Origin: Brachybacterium subflavum
GTDB taxonomy: Bacteria; Actinomycetota; Actinomycetes; Actinomycetales; Dermabacteraceae
DNA: 64,000 bases
Direction: 5' to 3'
NCBI RefSeq assembly: GCF_009299795.1
Contig: NZ_VIGP01000002.1
Coordinates: forward strand, 1-64,000
Numbering within the stretch: position 1 is the stretch's first letter; every line of letters begins with the position of its first letter. The notes beneath the pieces are model-generated. The model was not told the origin of the DNA and made no database searches. It saw nothing but the letters and a program-made list of their open reading frames with translations. The translations under genes and the position numbers were made by a program. Below are positions 51,458-60,305 of this stretch, one piece after another.

Positions 51458-52749
51458 GGGGCAGGGCGCGCCGGGAGGTCACGGTCGACCGGCCGCGGCT
51501 GAGCATCTGGCACGTGCTCGACCGCGTGCGGATCCGCCTGATCGACATCCAGGTGTGGGACGTCGCCGGGACCATGACCTTCTACATGCTGCTCTCGGTG
51601 CTGCCGGCGGCGATCGCCATGATCTCGATGGTCTCCATGCTGGGCTTCCAGGAGCGCACCGTCGACACCCTCGGCGACCTGCTCACCGAGGTGTTCCCGA
51701 GCGTCGACCCCGATCCCTACGAGCGCGCTCTGCTGGCGCTGTCCACGACCCGCGGCGGCGTGGTGGGGCTGACGCTGGGCACCCTGGGCGCGCTGCTCTC
51801 GGCATCCAACGGGATGGCCGCCTTCCACCGCGCCCTGCACCACGTCTACGACACCCGCGAGGGCCGGCCGTTCCTGTGGTTCCGCACGATCGTGTTCGGC
51901 GAGACGGTGCTGGCCGTGGTGATGGTGCTGATGATCGCCGGCGTGGTGACCGTGGGCGGCGAGGCCACGCAGCGCGTCGGCGAGCTCGTGGGGATCCCGC
52001 GGATCGCCTTCGACGTGTGGAACGTCGTGAAGTGGCCGATCCTGCTGGCGATCCTCATCGTCCTGATCTCCCTGGCCTACTACCTGTTCCCCAACGTGAA
52101 GCTCCCGCGGTACCGGGTGATGACGGTCGGCTCGACCCTCTCGGTGCTGCTGCTGTTCGGCGCCGCCCAGCTGCTGGGCCGCCTGACCGGGGAGCTCACG
52201 CGGATCTCCGACCTGCTGCCCGCGCTGAACGGCGCGATCGGGATCCTGCTGCTGCTGTGGCTGGCGAACATCGTGATCGTCGCCGGCGCCGCCCTGGACG
52301 CCGAGCTGCTGCGCGCCCGCCAGATCGCCTCCGGGCTGCCGGCCTGGCACCACCTGGCCCTGGAGACCCACGCCTCCCACTCCCTCGAGTTCCTCGCCGG
52401 GGTCGCCGACCACAACGAGCAGGTGGGACGGCAGGTCAGCGAGGCCGCGAACAGCGGGGAGCCGCTGCGCGCGCCCCGCAGCGCCGCGATCGTGGACGCG
52501 CGCAGCCCCTTCGCGATCAACCCTCCCCGCCGCAGCGCCGTGCACACGGGGCCCGAGCAGCCCGTGCCCGTGATCGCGCGCCCGGCGGCACTCGCCCCGA
52601 CGCCCGCCGAGCACACCCCGACGCGCCCGAGCGCGCCCTCCGCCTCAGGGGCCGCCTCAGGGTCCGCATCCGAGACTGCGCCCGCGGACGCATCCCAGCC
52701 CCCGTCCCCCGCCGATACCCCCGCAGACCCTTCAGGAGACCGTCCGTGA
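51454..52749 (+). CDS. YihY/UPF0761-family membrane protein
   Basis: A 431-residue protein with about six helices in residues 30-290, matching the YihY (formerly ribonuclease BN) family: WDVAGTMTFYMLLSVLPAAIAM near the N-terminus and PALNGAIGILLLLWLANIVIVAGA. The last 130 residues are a Pro/Ala/Ser-rich, probably cytoplasmic or cell-wall-side tail without TM. The start is GTG 51454, placed inside the end of the small ORF. No ribosome-binding site is visible, which argues for coupled translation. Biological role of YihY proteins is unknown. It overlaps def by GTGA. Confidence 0.88.
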   Translation: MRGRARREVTVDRPRLSIWHVLDRVRIRLIDIQVWDVAGTMTFYMLLSVLPAAIAMISMVSMLGFQERTVDTLGDLLTEVFPSVDPDPYERALLALSTTRGGVVGLTLGTLGALLSASNGMAAFHRALHHVYDTREGRPFLWFRTIVFGETVLAVVMVLMIAGVVTVGGEATQRVGELVGIPRIAFDVWNVVKWPILLAILIVLISLAYYLFPNVKLPRYRVMTVGSTLSVLLLFGAAQLLGRLTGELTRISDLLPALNGAIGILLLLWLANIVIVAGAALDAELLRARQIASGLPAWHHLALETHASHSLEFLAGVADHNEQVGRQVSEAANSGEPLRAPRSAAIVDARSPFAINPPRRSAVHTGPEQPVPVIARPAALAPTPAEHTPTRPSAPSASGAASGSASETAPADASQPPSPADTPADPSGDRP

Positions 52750-53312
52750 CCGTCCGCCCCATCACGATCCTCGGCCATCGCGCCCTCGAACGACCCACCC
52801 GACGGGTCCGCGAGGTCACCGAGGACATCCGCACCCTGGTCGCCGACATGTTCGAGACCAACGACGCGGCCGACGGCGCGGGCCTCGCCGCGACCCAGGT
52901 CGGGGCGCGCTGGCGGATCTTCGTCTACGCGTGCGAGGACGCCGCGGGCGTCGAGCGCCGCGGCGTGGTCATCAATCCGCGCCTCGAGCGCTTCGGGAAG
53001 CTGGTGCTGGACGAGGAGTCGATCGAGGGCTGCCTGTCCGTGCCCGGACTGGGCTGGCCGACGGCCCGCTTCACGGGCGCCCGCGTCACCGGCATCGACC
53101 TGGAGGGGGAGCCTGTCGAGGTGAGCGACGAGGGCGGCGTCCTCGCGCGCTGCCTCCAGCACGAGACCGATCACCTCGAGGGCACGCTCTACCTCGACCG
53201 CCTCTCCCCCACTGCCCGCCGTGAGGCGCTCGACGCCGTCACCGCGCGCGGCTGGCGTGCCCGCGGCCTGCTGACGTGGGATCCGCGACAGCTCTCGGCC
53301 GACGAGGTCTGA
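52746..53312 (+). CDS. def: Peptide deformylase
   Basis: A 188-residue Fe/Zn hydrolase that removes the formyl group from nascent Met. Motif 1 is GAGLAATQVG, motif 2 EGCLSVPG with the metal Cys, and motif 3 QHETDHLEG with two His ligands and the catalytic Glu. All are intact. GTG 52746 overlaps the YihY stop. Being in this operon rather than beside fmt is unusual. A second deformylase elsewhere in the genome is possible. Confidence 0.96.
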   Translation: MTVRPITILGHRALERPTRRVREVTEDIRTLVADMFETNDAADGAGLAATQVGARWRIFVYACEDAAGVERRGVVINPRLERFGKLVLDEESIEGCLSVPGLGWPTARFTGARVTGIDLEGEPVEVSDEGGVLARCLQHETDHLEGTLYLDRLSPTARREALDAVTARGWRARGLLTWDPRQLSADEV

Positions 53313-53351
53313 TCCCCGCCCCACACCGGCCCGCTGAGTATCCTGGCGGGC

Positions 53352-53789
53352 ATGGATCGCCGCCCCTGCCTCTCCCGCCGCCGCGCCCTGGGCGCGCTCG
53401 CCCTCGGCTCCTCCGCCACGGCCGGCCTCGCCGCGTGCGGGCCGGATGACGAGGGCTTCGGCAATGCGGACCCCGTGCAGGCCTCCGACGATGCGGTCGC
53501 GCTCTCCGAGATCCCCGAGAACGCGACCACGCTCGTGAACTTCGGGGGCCAGGAGCCCTACGTCGCGATCGTGCGCGGCTCGGGCGGCGACGTCACGGCC
53601 CTGTCCGGCTACTGCACCCACCAGGGCTGCGCGCTGGCCGTCGGCCACGACGGCGCCGAGCTCGACTGCCCCTGCCACGGGTCGCGCTTCGACGCCTCCT
53701 CCGGCGACGTGCTGCGCGGACCCGCCGCCGATCCGCTGCCGGAGGTCACCGTGGAGGTCGACGGCGACAACCTCAAGCGCGTCCGCTGA
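53352..53789 (+). CDS. Rieske 2Fe-2S lipoprotein with Tat signal
   Basis: A 145-residue exported iron-sulfur protein. The twin-arginine motif SRRRALG and lipobox GLAAC (about residue 30) indicate Tat export and lipid anchoring on the outer face of the membrane. The Rieske cluster ligands are in GYCTHQGC and CPCHGS (Cys, His, Cys, His). Length and signal differ from QcrA of the bc1 complex. It stands alone with no oxygenase or cytochrome b. Such small Rieske lipoproteins are widespread in actinobacteria with uncertain redox partners. Confidence 0.92.
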   Translation: MDRRPCLSRRRALGALALGSSATAGLAACGPDDEGFGNADPVQASDDAVALSEIPENATTLVNFGGQEPYVAIVRGSGGDVTALSGYCTHQGCALAVGHDGAELDCPCHGSRFDASSGDVLRGPAADPLPEVTVEVDGDNLKRVR

Positions 53790-53794
53790 GCGCG

Positions 53795-54649
53795 ATGGTG
53801 CCCGAGACCGCCCCGTCCCACCGTCCCCGCCGCGACGTCGTCTCCTTCGTGCGCCGCGGGACGCGGCTCTCCCGCAGCCGCCAGGAGGCCTGGGACCGCC
53901 TCGCCGACGACTACGTCCTGGACATCGCCCGCGGCGAGCGCGACACGGTCCCCGCTCCCGGTGCGCGCCTCGACCCCCGCGGGGTCTTCGGCCGCGACCG
54001 GGCCGGGGCCGTCCCGCTCGTCGTCGAGATCGGCAGCGGCCAGGGCGAGAACATCGCCGCGGCGGCCGCCGCGCATCCCGAGCGCGACCATCTGGCCTTC
54101 GAGGTCTATCTTCCCGGCATCGCGCAGTCCCTGGACCGCATCGAGCGCGCGGGCTCGCCGGGCAACGTGCGCCTCGTCCCGCTGGACGCGCTGCACTCCC
54201 TGCCCACGCTGCTGCCCGCGGGTTCGATCCGGGAGCTCTGGATCTTCTTCCCCGATCCCTGGCACAAGTCCCGCCACCACAAGCGGCGCCTGGTGAACCC
54301 GCCCCTGCTGGACGCCGTGCTGCCCCTGATGTCCGAGGGCGGCGTGCTGCGCCTGGCGACGGACTGGGCCGAGTACGCCGTGCACATGCGCACGGTCCTG
54401 GACGCGGACCCGCGCCTGCGATCCCTGCACCCGGGCGGTCCGCGGCCCGCCGGGGAGCCCAGCGACACCGTGCCCGAGGAGACTCCGGAGCAGGGCTGGG
54501 CGCCCCGGTTCGAGGGCCGCGTGCTCACGAGCTTCGAGCGCAAGGCGCTCGACGCGGGCCGCCTGGTCTGGGATCTCGCGTACGAGATCCGCGGATCGCG
54601 CCCGGAGCCGGGCTACCCTGACCCGGAAGCGCCCGCGCCGGGCGCCTGA
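53795..54649 (+). CDS. trmB: tRNA (guanine-N7-)-methyltransferase
   Basis: A 284-residue SAM enzyme that methylates G46 in tRNA. The SAM loop is EIGSGQGEN; the conserved motif FFPDPWHKSRHHKRRLV contains the PDPWxKxRHxKRR signature. A 60-residue N-terminal extension and a Pro-rich tail flank the domain. It is 5 bp after the Rieske gene, so likely in the same operon. ATG 53795 is used. Confidence 0.95.
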   Translation: MVPETAPSHRPRRDVVSFVRRGTRLSRSRQEAWDRLADDYVLDIARGERDTVPAPGARLDPRGVFGRDRAGAVPLVVEIGSGQGENIAAAAAAHPERDHLAFEVYLPGIAQSLDRIERAGSPGNVRLVPLDALHSLPTLLPAGSIRELWIFFPDPWHKSRHHKRRLVNPPLLDAVLPLMSEGGVLRLATDWAEYAVHMRTVLDADPRLRSLHPGGPRPAGEPSDTVPEETPEQGWAPRFEGRVLTSFERKALDAGRLVWDLAYEIRGSRPEPGYPDPEAPAPGA

Positions 54650-54772
54650 TCCCGTCCCGCGGACGCACGACCGACCCCGTCGGCCCCTCCTCGCACCCTC
54701 GCCCCGCGCACGCAGCGCGGGCCCGATCCCGCTCCCCCGCCGCCCGTCGGCCCGACCCCGGAGGACCTCCCC

Positions 54773-55813
54773 ATGAGCGAGCCCGACATCGACCTGCCCG
54801 GCGACTGGGAGCAGGACGGCGACACGCACCCGCCCCGCCGCCGCAGGCGACGCGCGCTGCTGATCATCCTGCTGATCCTGGTGGTGCTGATCGCCGTGGT
54901 CGGCATCATCGCCGGCCGCTACCTCGCCTCGCTCAACGGCTCCTACGAGAAGCGCACCACGGTGAGCATCGACCGCGGTGCCTCCGACGGCGACCGGCCC
55001 GAGGACGCCGGCGGGGAGAACATCCTGCTGCTGGGCTCCGACAAGCGCAATGCGGAGGACGCCGCCGCCGAGCACGTCTCGGGGCAGCGCTCGGACGTGA
55101 TGATGCTCGTGCACATCCCCGAGGACCACAGCGGCGCCTACGTCATGTCGTTCCCGCGCGACCTGTACGTGGACATCCCCGGCCACGGCAAGGACCGCAT
55201 CAACGCGGCGCTCGCCTTCGGCGGGGTGCCGCTCGCGGTGAGCACCGTCGAGGACTTCACGGGCACCCGCATCGACCATGCCGCCCTCATCGACTTCGAG
55301 GGCATCCAGGGTCTCGTCGATGCGCTCGGCGGCGTCGACGTGCAGGTCAGCCAGGACTTCGAGGCCGACGGCACCACCTTCACGAAGGGCTCGATGCACA
55401 TGGACGGCGAGACCGCCCTGACCTTCGTGCGACAGCGCAAGGCGTTCTCCGACGGCGACTTCCAGCGCAACCGCAACCAGCAGGCGCTGCTGCAGGGGAT
55501 CGTCTCCGAGCTGCTGAGCCGGGACACGCTGTCGAGCCCCTCGAAGATCTCCGAGACCGTCGACGTGATCTCCCCGTACCTCACCACGGACGACGACCTC
55601 ACCGGCAGCGCCCTGGTGAGCCTGGGGCTCTCCATGCGCGGCATCCGGGGCGACGACATCCACTACCTGGGCGTGCCCCACGGCGATCCCTACACCACCT
55701 CGGGCGGCGCGAGCGTCGTGGCCACCGAGGACGAGGACACCAAGGCCCTGCGCACCGCCCTGAAGGACGACACCATGGACGAGTACTTCGCCGACCACGA
55801 GGGCGAGTACTAG
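54773..55813 (+). CDS. LytR-CpsA-Psr (LCP) family cell-wall glycopolymer ligase
   Basis: A 346-residue membrane-anchored enzyme. A cytoplasmic Arg-rich segment precedes one TM helix (about 28-50). The LCP domain (about 80-250) carries NILLLGSD, SFPRDLYVD, DRINAALAFGG and the Arg pair in TFVRQRKAF plus QRNRNQQ. It transfers glycopolymers from lipid carriers to peptidoglycan. Only one LCP gene is in this window. ATG 54773 follows GGAGGACC. Confidence 0.94.
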   Translation: MSEPDIDLPGDWEQDGDTHPPRRRRRRALLIILLILVVLIAVVGIIAGRYLASLNGSYEKRTTVSIDRGASDGDRPEDAGGENILLLGSDKRNAEDAAAEHVSGQRSDVMMLVHIPEDHSGAYVMSFPRDLYVDIPGHGKDRINAALAFGGVPLAVSTVEDFTGTRIDHAALIDFEGIQGLVDALGGVDVQVSQDFEADGTTFTKGSMHMDGETALTFVRQRKAFSDGDFQRNRNQQALLQGIVSELLSRDTLSSPSKISETVDVISPYLTTDDDLTGSALVSLGLSMRGIRGDDIHYLGVPHGDPYTTSGGASVVATEDEDTKALRTALKDDTMDEYFADHEGEY

Positions 55814-55916
55814 GACCGGCGCGGGCGCTCGGGCGGGTGCCGGGGCGAGCACCGAGGTCGCGCAGGTACCATCGGACCGTCCCCGACATCGACCCCACAC
55901 CGAGCAGGAGGCTCAC

Positions 55917-56282
55917 GTGCCCAACCCATTGGTGAAGATCGCGATGACCGGTGCCTCGATCGCCGCCGGCATCGTCGGCCAGAAGGTGATCACCGCGGTG
56001 TGGAACGCCGTCGTCGACGACGACGCCCCCACGAACAAGAACATCAAGCGCTCCGCCAAGGAGACGAAGGCCGCCCGCAAGGAGGCCAAGAAGTCCGGCG
56101 CCTCCAAGCAGGAGGTCAAGGCGATCACGGACCCCGAGAACGAGCGTCCCGCCTGGCAGATCATCGTGTGGACCCTGCTCACGGGGGTGGTCCTGCAGGC
56201 GATCCGTCAGGCCGCCCGCAACGGCACCGAGGTGGGGGCGCGCAAGATCACCGAGCGCCGCCCGCGCGCGAACCGCGGCTGA
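55917..56282 (+). CDS. DUF4235 small membrane protein
   Basis: A 121-residue protein with an N-terminal amphipathic helix (about 5-30), a Lys-rich middle (about 40-70), a TM helix (about 80-96, WQIIVWTLLTGVVLQAI) and a basic end. The order and the QAARNGTE motif match the DUF4235 family of actinobacteria. GTG 55917 follows CAGGAGG. Function unknown. A strong hairpin terminates it. Confidence 0.85.
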   Translation: MPNPLVKIAMTGASIAAGIVGQKVITAVWNAVVDDDAPTNKNIKRSAKETKAARKEAKKSGASKQEVKAITDPENERPAWQIIVWTLLTGVVLQAIRQAARNGTEVGARKITERRPRANRG

Positions 56283-56340
56283 GCGGGCGCGCGGCTGAGC
56301 GCCTCCGCGGCGCCTGCCACCGCGACCCGAGCCCCCGCGA

Positions 56341-56389
56341 CATGCAGAACGGGGCCCCGACCAGTTCGGTCGGGGCCCCGTTCTGCATG
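56341..56389. terminator. Bidirectional terminator between the DUF4235 gene and phoU
   Basis: A perfect 22-bp inverted repeat (56341-56362 and 56368-56389) with loop AGTTC, core GAACGGGGCCCCGACC. It lies 59 bp past the DUF4235 stop and 25 bp past the phoU stop on the opposite strand, so it can serve both. Confidence 0.88.
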
Positions 56390-56414
56390 CTGTGCGCCGC
56401 GTCGGCGCGCTCAC

Positions 56415-57089
56415 TCACTCCTCGTCGGGATCCCCCAGCGCGCCGCGCGAGTCGAGGGTGTCGCCGGTGACCAGGAAGCCCACGCGGCGCACGAGCGAGA
56501 CGGCATGGTCCCCGATGCGCTCGTAGTAGCGGGCGAGCAGGGTCAGGTTCATGACCTCGGCGCTCGAGTAGTCGTCGTTGCGGGCGATCGAGCGGTAGAT
56601 CTCGGACTGCAGGGAGTCGAGCTCGTCGTCGTCCTTCTCGACCTGCGCGGCCAGCGCCAGATCGTTGTCGCTGATGACCTTCGCGCTCGAGGTCACGGCA
56701 CCGAGGGCGAGCTCGCCCAGGCGCTGGAACTCCTCACGATGGCGCTCGGGCACGCCCAGCTGCGGGTGGCTGCGGCGGGCGACGATCGCGATGTGCGCGG
56801 AGAGATCGCCCATCCGCTCGATGGTCGAGCTCATCCGGAGTCCGGCGACCAGCAGGCGCAGGTCGCTCGCGACGGGCCCCTGCCGTGCGAGCAGCTCGAT
56901 CATCTTCTCGTCGATCTGCATCTGATCGTCGTCGATGTGCGAATCGGCGGCGATCACCCTCTCCGCCAGGGCGAGATCCCCCTCGAGCAGCGCCGTCGAG
57001 GCGTCCGCGAGCCCCGACCGGACGAGCTCGAGCATCTCGACCAGATCCTCGACCAGGTGTCGCAGGTCGCTCCTGTAGGCCTCGCGCAT
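56415..57089 (-). CDS. phoU: Phosphate signalling regulator PhoU
   Basis: A 224-residue helical protein made of two PhoU repeats. The metal-binding motifs are DSHIDDDQ, a second EERMGDLSAH-like segment in IERMGDLSAHIA, and YYERIGDHAVS. It links the Pst transporter to the SenX3/RegX3 kinase and keeps the Pho regulon off when phosphate is plentiful. It is divergent from senX3, with Pho-box-like repeats in the 226-bp gap. No pst genes are in the window. Confidence 0.95.
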   Translation of the reverse strand: MREAYRSDLRHLVEDLVEMLELVRSGLADASTALLEGDLALAERVIAADSHIDDDQMQIDEKMIELLARQGPVASDLRLLVAGLRMSSTIERMGDLSAHIAIVARRSHPQLGVPERHREEFQRLGELALGAVTSSAKVISDNDLALAAQVEKDDDELDSLQSEIYRSIARNDDYSSAEVMNLTLLARYYERIGDHAVSLVRRVGFLVTGDTLDSRGALGDPDEE

Positions 57090-57215
57090 GTGCCCCTCTT
57101 CTCCTCATGGCCGTGGTGGCCGTATGCCCGTCGTGGCCGTCCGGCCGTCGCGGCCGTCCCGGCGGTCGTGCCGACGGGACGCGTGCGTGCTGACGTCCGA
57201 TGGTCGCAACCCTAT

Positions 57216-57243
57216 GTGAACGCGAGGGCACGGCTTCGTGAAC
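57216..57243. promoter_or_regulatory. Pho-box-like repeats in the phoU-senX3 gap
   Basis: GTGAAC recurs at 57216 and 57238, exactly 22 bp (two 11-bp turns) apart, i.e. GTTCAC on the minus strand, with a weak middle unit at 57227. The 11-bp spacing matches PHO boxes bound by PhoP/RegX3-type regulators. A third half-site, GTTCACC, lies at 57291 on the plus strand. They are placed to control phoU and senX3. Confidence 0.5.
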
Positions 57244-57315
57244 TCCTGCCCACCCACCCGCCCCGACTCCGCCGACGGTGATTCGACGCCGTTCACCTGC
57301 CTCTACGATGGGGAC

Positions 57316-58506
57316 GTGCCTGCGTCCGTCCTCCTCGTCCTCGCCGGGGCCATCGGCCTCGTGATCGGCTGTGCGGCGACGCTGTCGCTCGTGCGCCAGG
57401 ACCGGCCCTCGCAGACCCCCTCGCCCGCGGGGACGGCCGTCGTCCCCCAGTCCGCCTCCGAGGTCCTCGCGATCCTCTCCACGGCCTACGTGGTGCTCGA
57501 TGCGGGCGGCGACGTGCTGCGGGTCTCGCCGCTGGCCTACTCGTACGGGATCGTGCGCGCGAGCAGCGGCGACTACCCGCGCCTGGCGAACCAGGAGCTC
57601 GTCGAGCTCGCGGCCGACGTGGCCCGCAACGGCGGCTACCGCGACGAGCGCCTGACCATCCGCCGCCAGGGCCCGGAGGACTCCGAGTCCGTGATCGACG
57701 TGCGGCTGGGGACCCTGGGCTCGCACGGCGTGCTGCTGCTCGCCGAGGACCGCACCCGCGCGGTGCGCGTCGAGGAGACGCGCCGCGATTTCGTCGCCAA
57801 CGTCTCCCACGAGCTGAAGACGCCGGTGGGGGCTATCACGCTGCTGGCGGAGACGATGGAGGACGCGGCCGACGACCCCGAGGCCGTGCGCCGCTTCGCC
57901 CAGCGCATGCAGTCGGAGTCCCAGCGCCTCTCCCACCTCGTCCAGGAGATCATCGAGCTCTCGCGCGTCCAGGGCGCCTCCGCGCTGCCCGACGCGAGCG
58001 CCGTGGACGTGGACGACGTGGTCGCGGAGGCGCTCAGCGCCAACCGCAACCTCGCGCTGGGATCGGACATCACCCTGGCCGGTGGCTCGCCGACGGGCCT
58101 GCAGGTGTACGGCTCCTCGTCGATGCTGACCACGGCGCTGTCGAACCTGATCTCCAACGCGATCGCCTACTCGCCCGAGGGCACCCGCGTGGGAGTCTCG
58201 GTGCGCCGCGACAGCGGCATGGTCGAGATCGCCGTGAAGGACCAGGGCATCGGCATCTCCAAGGAGGACCTCGAGAGGGTCTTCGAGCGCTTCTTCCGCG
58301 TGGACCGCGCCCGCTCCCGCTCCACGGGCGGCACGGGCCTGGGCCTCGCGATCGTCAAGCACATCGCCACCGACCACGGGGGCGAGGTCACCGCCTGGTC
58401 GATGGAGGGCCAGGGGTCCACGTTCGTGCTGCGCATCCCCGAGATGGGGCGCATCGACGCGGTCACGGTGGGCCAGGGCGGAAGACCTGCGGCGGAGGAG
58501 TCCTGA
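57316..58506 (+). CDS. senX3: Phosphate-sensing histidine kinase SenX3
   Basis: A 396-residue kinase. One N-terminal TM helix (about 3-24) is followed by a PAS-like domain (about 45-140), then the H-box NVSHELKTPVGAI with His165, N-box NLISNAIAYS, and G-boxes DQGIGIS and GLGLAIVKH. It phosphorylates RegX3 when phosphate is low. GTG 57316 is the likely start: it sits just before the membrane helix, while ATG/GTG codons upstream would add a polar leader not seen in orthologues. It precedes regX3 by 97 bp. Confidence 0.94.
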   Translation: MPASVLLVLAGAIGLVIGCAATLSLVRQDRPSQTPSPAGTAVVPQSASEVLAILSTAYVVLDAGGDVLRVSPLAYSYGIVRASSGDYPRLANQELVELAADVARNGGYRDERLTIRRQGPEDSESVIDVRLGTLGSHGVLLLAEDRTRAVRVEETRRDFVANVSHELKTPVGAITLLAETMEDAADDPEAVRRFAQRMQSESQRLSHLVQEIIELSRVQGASALPDASAVDVDDVVAEALSANRNLALGSDITLAGGSPTGLQVYGSSSMLTTALSNLISNAIAYSPEGTRVGVSVRRDSGMVEIAVKDQGIGISKEDLERVFERFFRVDRARSRSTGGTGLGLAIVKHIATDHGGEVTAWSMEGQGSTFVLRIPEMGRIDAVTVGQGGRPAAEES

Positions 58507-58603
58507 TCCTCCACGCCGCTCCGGACGCCGTTGGCCCCGCCGACGCGTCAGCCTCTGTATCATCCACCCAGCGCGGCGCCGCCGCACGAGAGAGAGGACG
58601 CCG

Positions 58604-59296
58604 ATGACGCGGATCCTGATCGTCGAGGACGAGGAGTCGTTCTCCGACCCCCTCGCCTACTCCCTGCGCAAGGAGGGGTACGAGGTCGCCGTCGCCGGCA
58701 CCGGCAACGAGGCGCTGCGGATCTTCTCGACCCACGGCGCGGACCTCGTCCTGCTGGACCTCATGCTCCCCGGCATCGGCGGCACCGAGGTGTGCCGCGA
58801 GATCCGCCGCACCTCGAGCGTCCCGGTCATCATGCTCACCGCCAAGGACGACGAGTTCGACAAGGTGCTCGGGCTCGAGCTCGGGGCCGACGACTACGTC
58901 ACCAAGCCCTACTCCTCGCGCGAGCTGCTGGCCCGCATCAAGGCCGTGCTGCGCCGCGGCCAGGACACCGGCGAGGACGAGGAGGACGTGGCCCTGCGCG
59001 CGGGCGGCATCGAGATGGATGTCGAGCGCCATGTGGTGACGGTGCGCGGCGAGGACGTCTCGCTGCCCCTCAAGGAGTTCGAGCTGCTCGAGCTGCTGCT
59101 GCGCAACGTGGATCGTGTGCTCACCCGCGGGCAGCTCATCGACCGGGTGTGGGGCGCGAACTACGTGGGCGACACGAAGACCCTCGACGTCCACGTCAAG
59201 CGCCTGCGCGCGAAGATCGAACCCGACCCGAAGAACCCCGTGCACCTGGTGACGGTGCGGGGCCTGGGCTACAAGTTCGAGGCCCTCGAGCGCTGA
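58604..59296 (+). CDS. regX3: Response regulator RegX3/PhoP type
   Basis: A 230-residue OmpR-type regulator. Receiver: VEDEE pocket, phospho-acceptor Asp52 in LLDLMLPG, Lys in DYVTKPY. The winged-helix domain ends [10 protein letters not shown]. It is the partner of SenX3 and the likely activator of Pho genes including pst elsewhere. A ribosome-binding site GAGAGAGGACG precedes ATG 58604. It is followed by a strong terminator. Confidence 0.95.
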   Translation: MTRILIVEDEESFSDPLAYSLRKEGYEVAVAGTGNEALRIFSTHGADLVLLDLMLPGIGGTEVCREIRRTSSVPVIMLTAKDDEFDKVLGLELGADDYVTKPYSSRELLARIKAVLRRGQDTGEDEEDVALRAGGIEMDVERHVVTVRGEDVSLPLKEFELLELLLRNVDRVLTRGQLIDRVWGANYVGDTKTLDVHVKRLRAKIEPDPKNPVHLVTVRGLGYKFEALER

Positions 59297-59333
59297 GCCC
59301 CGGAGCGCTCGGCCCGGCTCTCCCCGCACATGG

Positions 59334-59367
59334 ATCGGGGCGCCCACCAGGAGGTGGGCGCCCCGAT
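59334..59367 (+). terminator. Terminator after regX3
   Basis: ATCGGGGCGCCCACC and GGTGGGCGCCCCGAT form a perfect 15-bp stem with a 4-nt loop, 37 bp past the regX3 stop; it may also serve the convergent lipoprotein gene. Confidence 0.85.
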
Positions 59368-59414
59368 TCCGTCTGTCGGCTCGGATGCGCGGGCGGCGCG
59401 GTGAGCGGGCCGGG

Positions 59415-60008
59415 TCAGCCCTCGCCGGAGCCCGAGCCGCCGTCGGACGAACCCCCGTCGGAGGCGCCGCCGTCGGACGCGGAGCTGCCGGAGCTCTTGT
59501 AGTACGCGAGGCTCGTGTCGGTGACCGGCATCGTCTCGGTGCGCTTCTGGCCGTCGACGCTCATCGTCAGCTCCATGGTCTTGCCCGCGGCGACGGGGAA
59601 GTCGTCCACGCCCACCTCTGCGGGCGAGGGCTCCTCGGGGTCCTGATCCTTCTGGAGGCTCTTGGGCTCGATCTGGACCGTGGTGCTCGCGGGGACCTTC
59701 ACGCGCTGCGAGAAGACGACCGCGCCCTCGTAGGTGCCCTCGAGCGTCACGGTCGCGTCCTCGTCGGTGTAGTTGACGACCGAGGCGAGGAGCTCGCCGC
59801 GCTGGGAGTCGTCCACGATGACGATCGCGTTGCGCACGCCGAAGGTGAAGTTCTTCGAGGAGTCCTGGAGGCTGACGTTGGTGCCGTCGGCCGCCTGGTA
59901 GAAGTCGTGCGTCTGCACCGGGTTCATGTAGCTGCAGCCGGTCGCGCCGACGGACAGCGCCACGGCGGCGACGGTGAGGGCGAGGCGGGTGCGACGCAGG
60001 GACTTCAC
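59415..60008 (-). CDS. Lipoprotein of unknown function
   Basis: A 197-residue exported protein. The signal peptide [17 protein letters not shown] ends at lipobox VGATGC (Cys25). The mature part looks like a beta-rich domain with [27 protein letters not shown], similar in style to actinobacterial DUF-type copper-chaperone-like lipoproteins. The tail is a Gly/Ser/Asp repeat (about 170-197). It is divergent from carD. Function unknown. Confidence 0.85.
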   Translation of the reverse strand: MKSLRRTRLALTVAAVALSVGATGCSYMNPVQTHDFYQAADGTNVSLQDSSKNFTFGVRNAIVIVDDSQRGELLASVVNYTDEDATVTLEGTYEGAVVFSQRVKVPASTTVQIEPKSLQKDQDPEEPSPAEVGVDDFPVAAGKTMELTMSVDGQKRTETMPVTDTSLAYYKSSGSSASDGGASDGGSSDGGSGSGEG

Positions 60009-60253
60009 GGGGACTCCTGTTCATGTCCGTCCGGAGGGGCGACCGGACGGGAAAAGGGATCGGGGACGCCGCGCCGGAGGGCGACGCCGTACCGGTCCAG
60101 GGTAGCGCACCTCGGGCCTGTCACCGGGCACGACGAACCCCGGGGGCGCGTGATCCCGGGCATGCGGGAGGGCCCCGGCCCGTGTGCTCGGCCGACGCGT
60201 CGGCCTGCCTCCCGGACGCGCTCCGACCTGCGCTTCCACCGAGCGGCGGCGGA

Positions 60254-60280
60254 TTGTATCAGACGCTCCCGTGATAGACT
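60254..60280 (+). promoter_or_regulatory. Likely carD promoter
   Basis: TTGTAT and TAGACT are spaced 15 bp and end 26 bp before the carD ATG, in an AT-richer patch than the surroundings. A SigA-type promoter is plausible; the short spacer is not ideal, in line with CarD-dependent promoters. Confidence 0.45.
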
Positions 60281-60305
60281 CATAGGCAGGAAAGGGGCCA
60301 TACAC

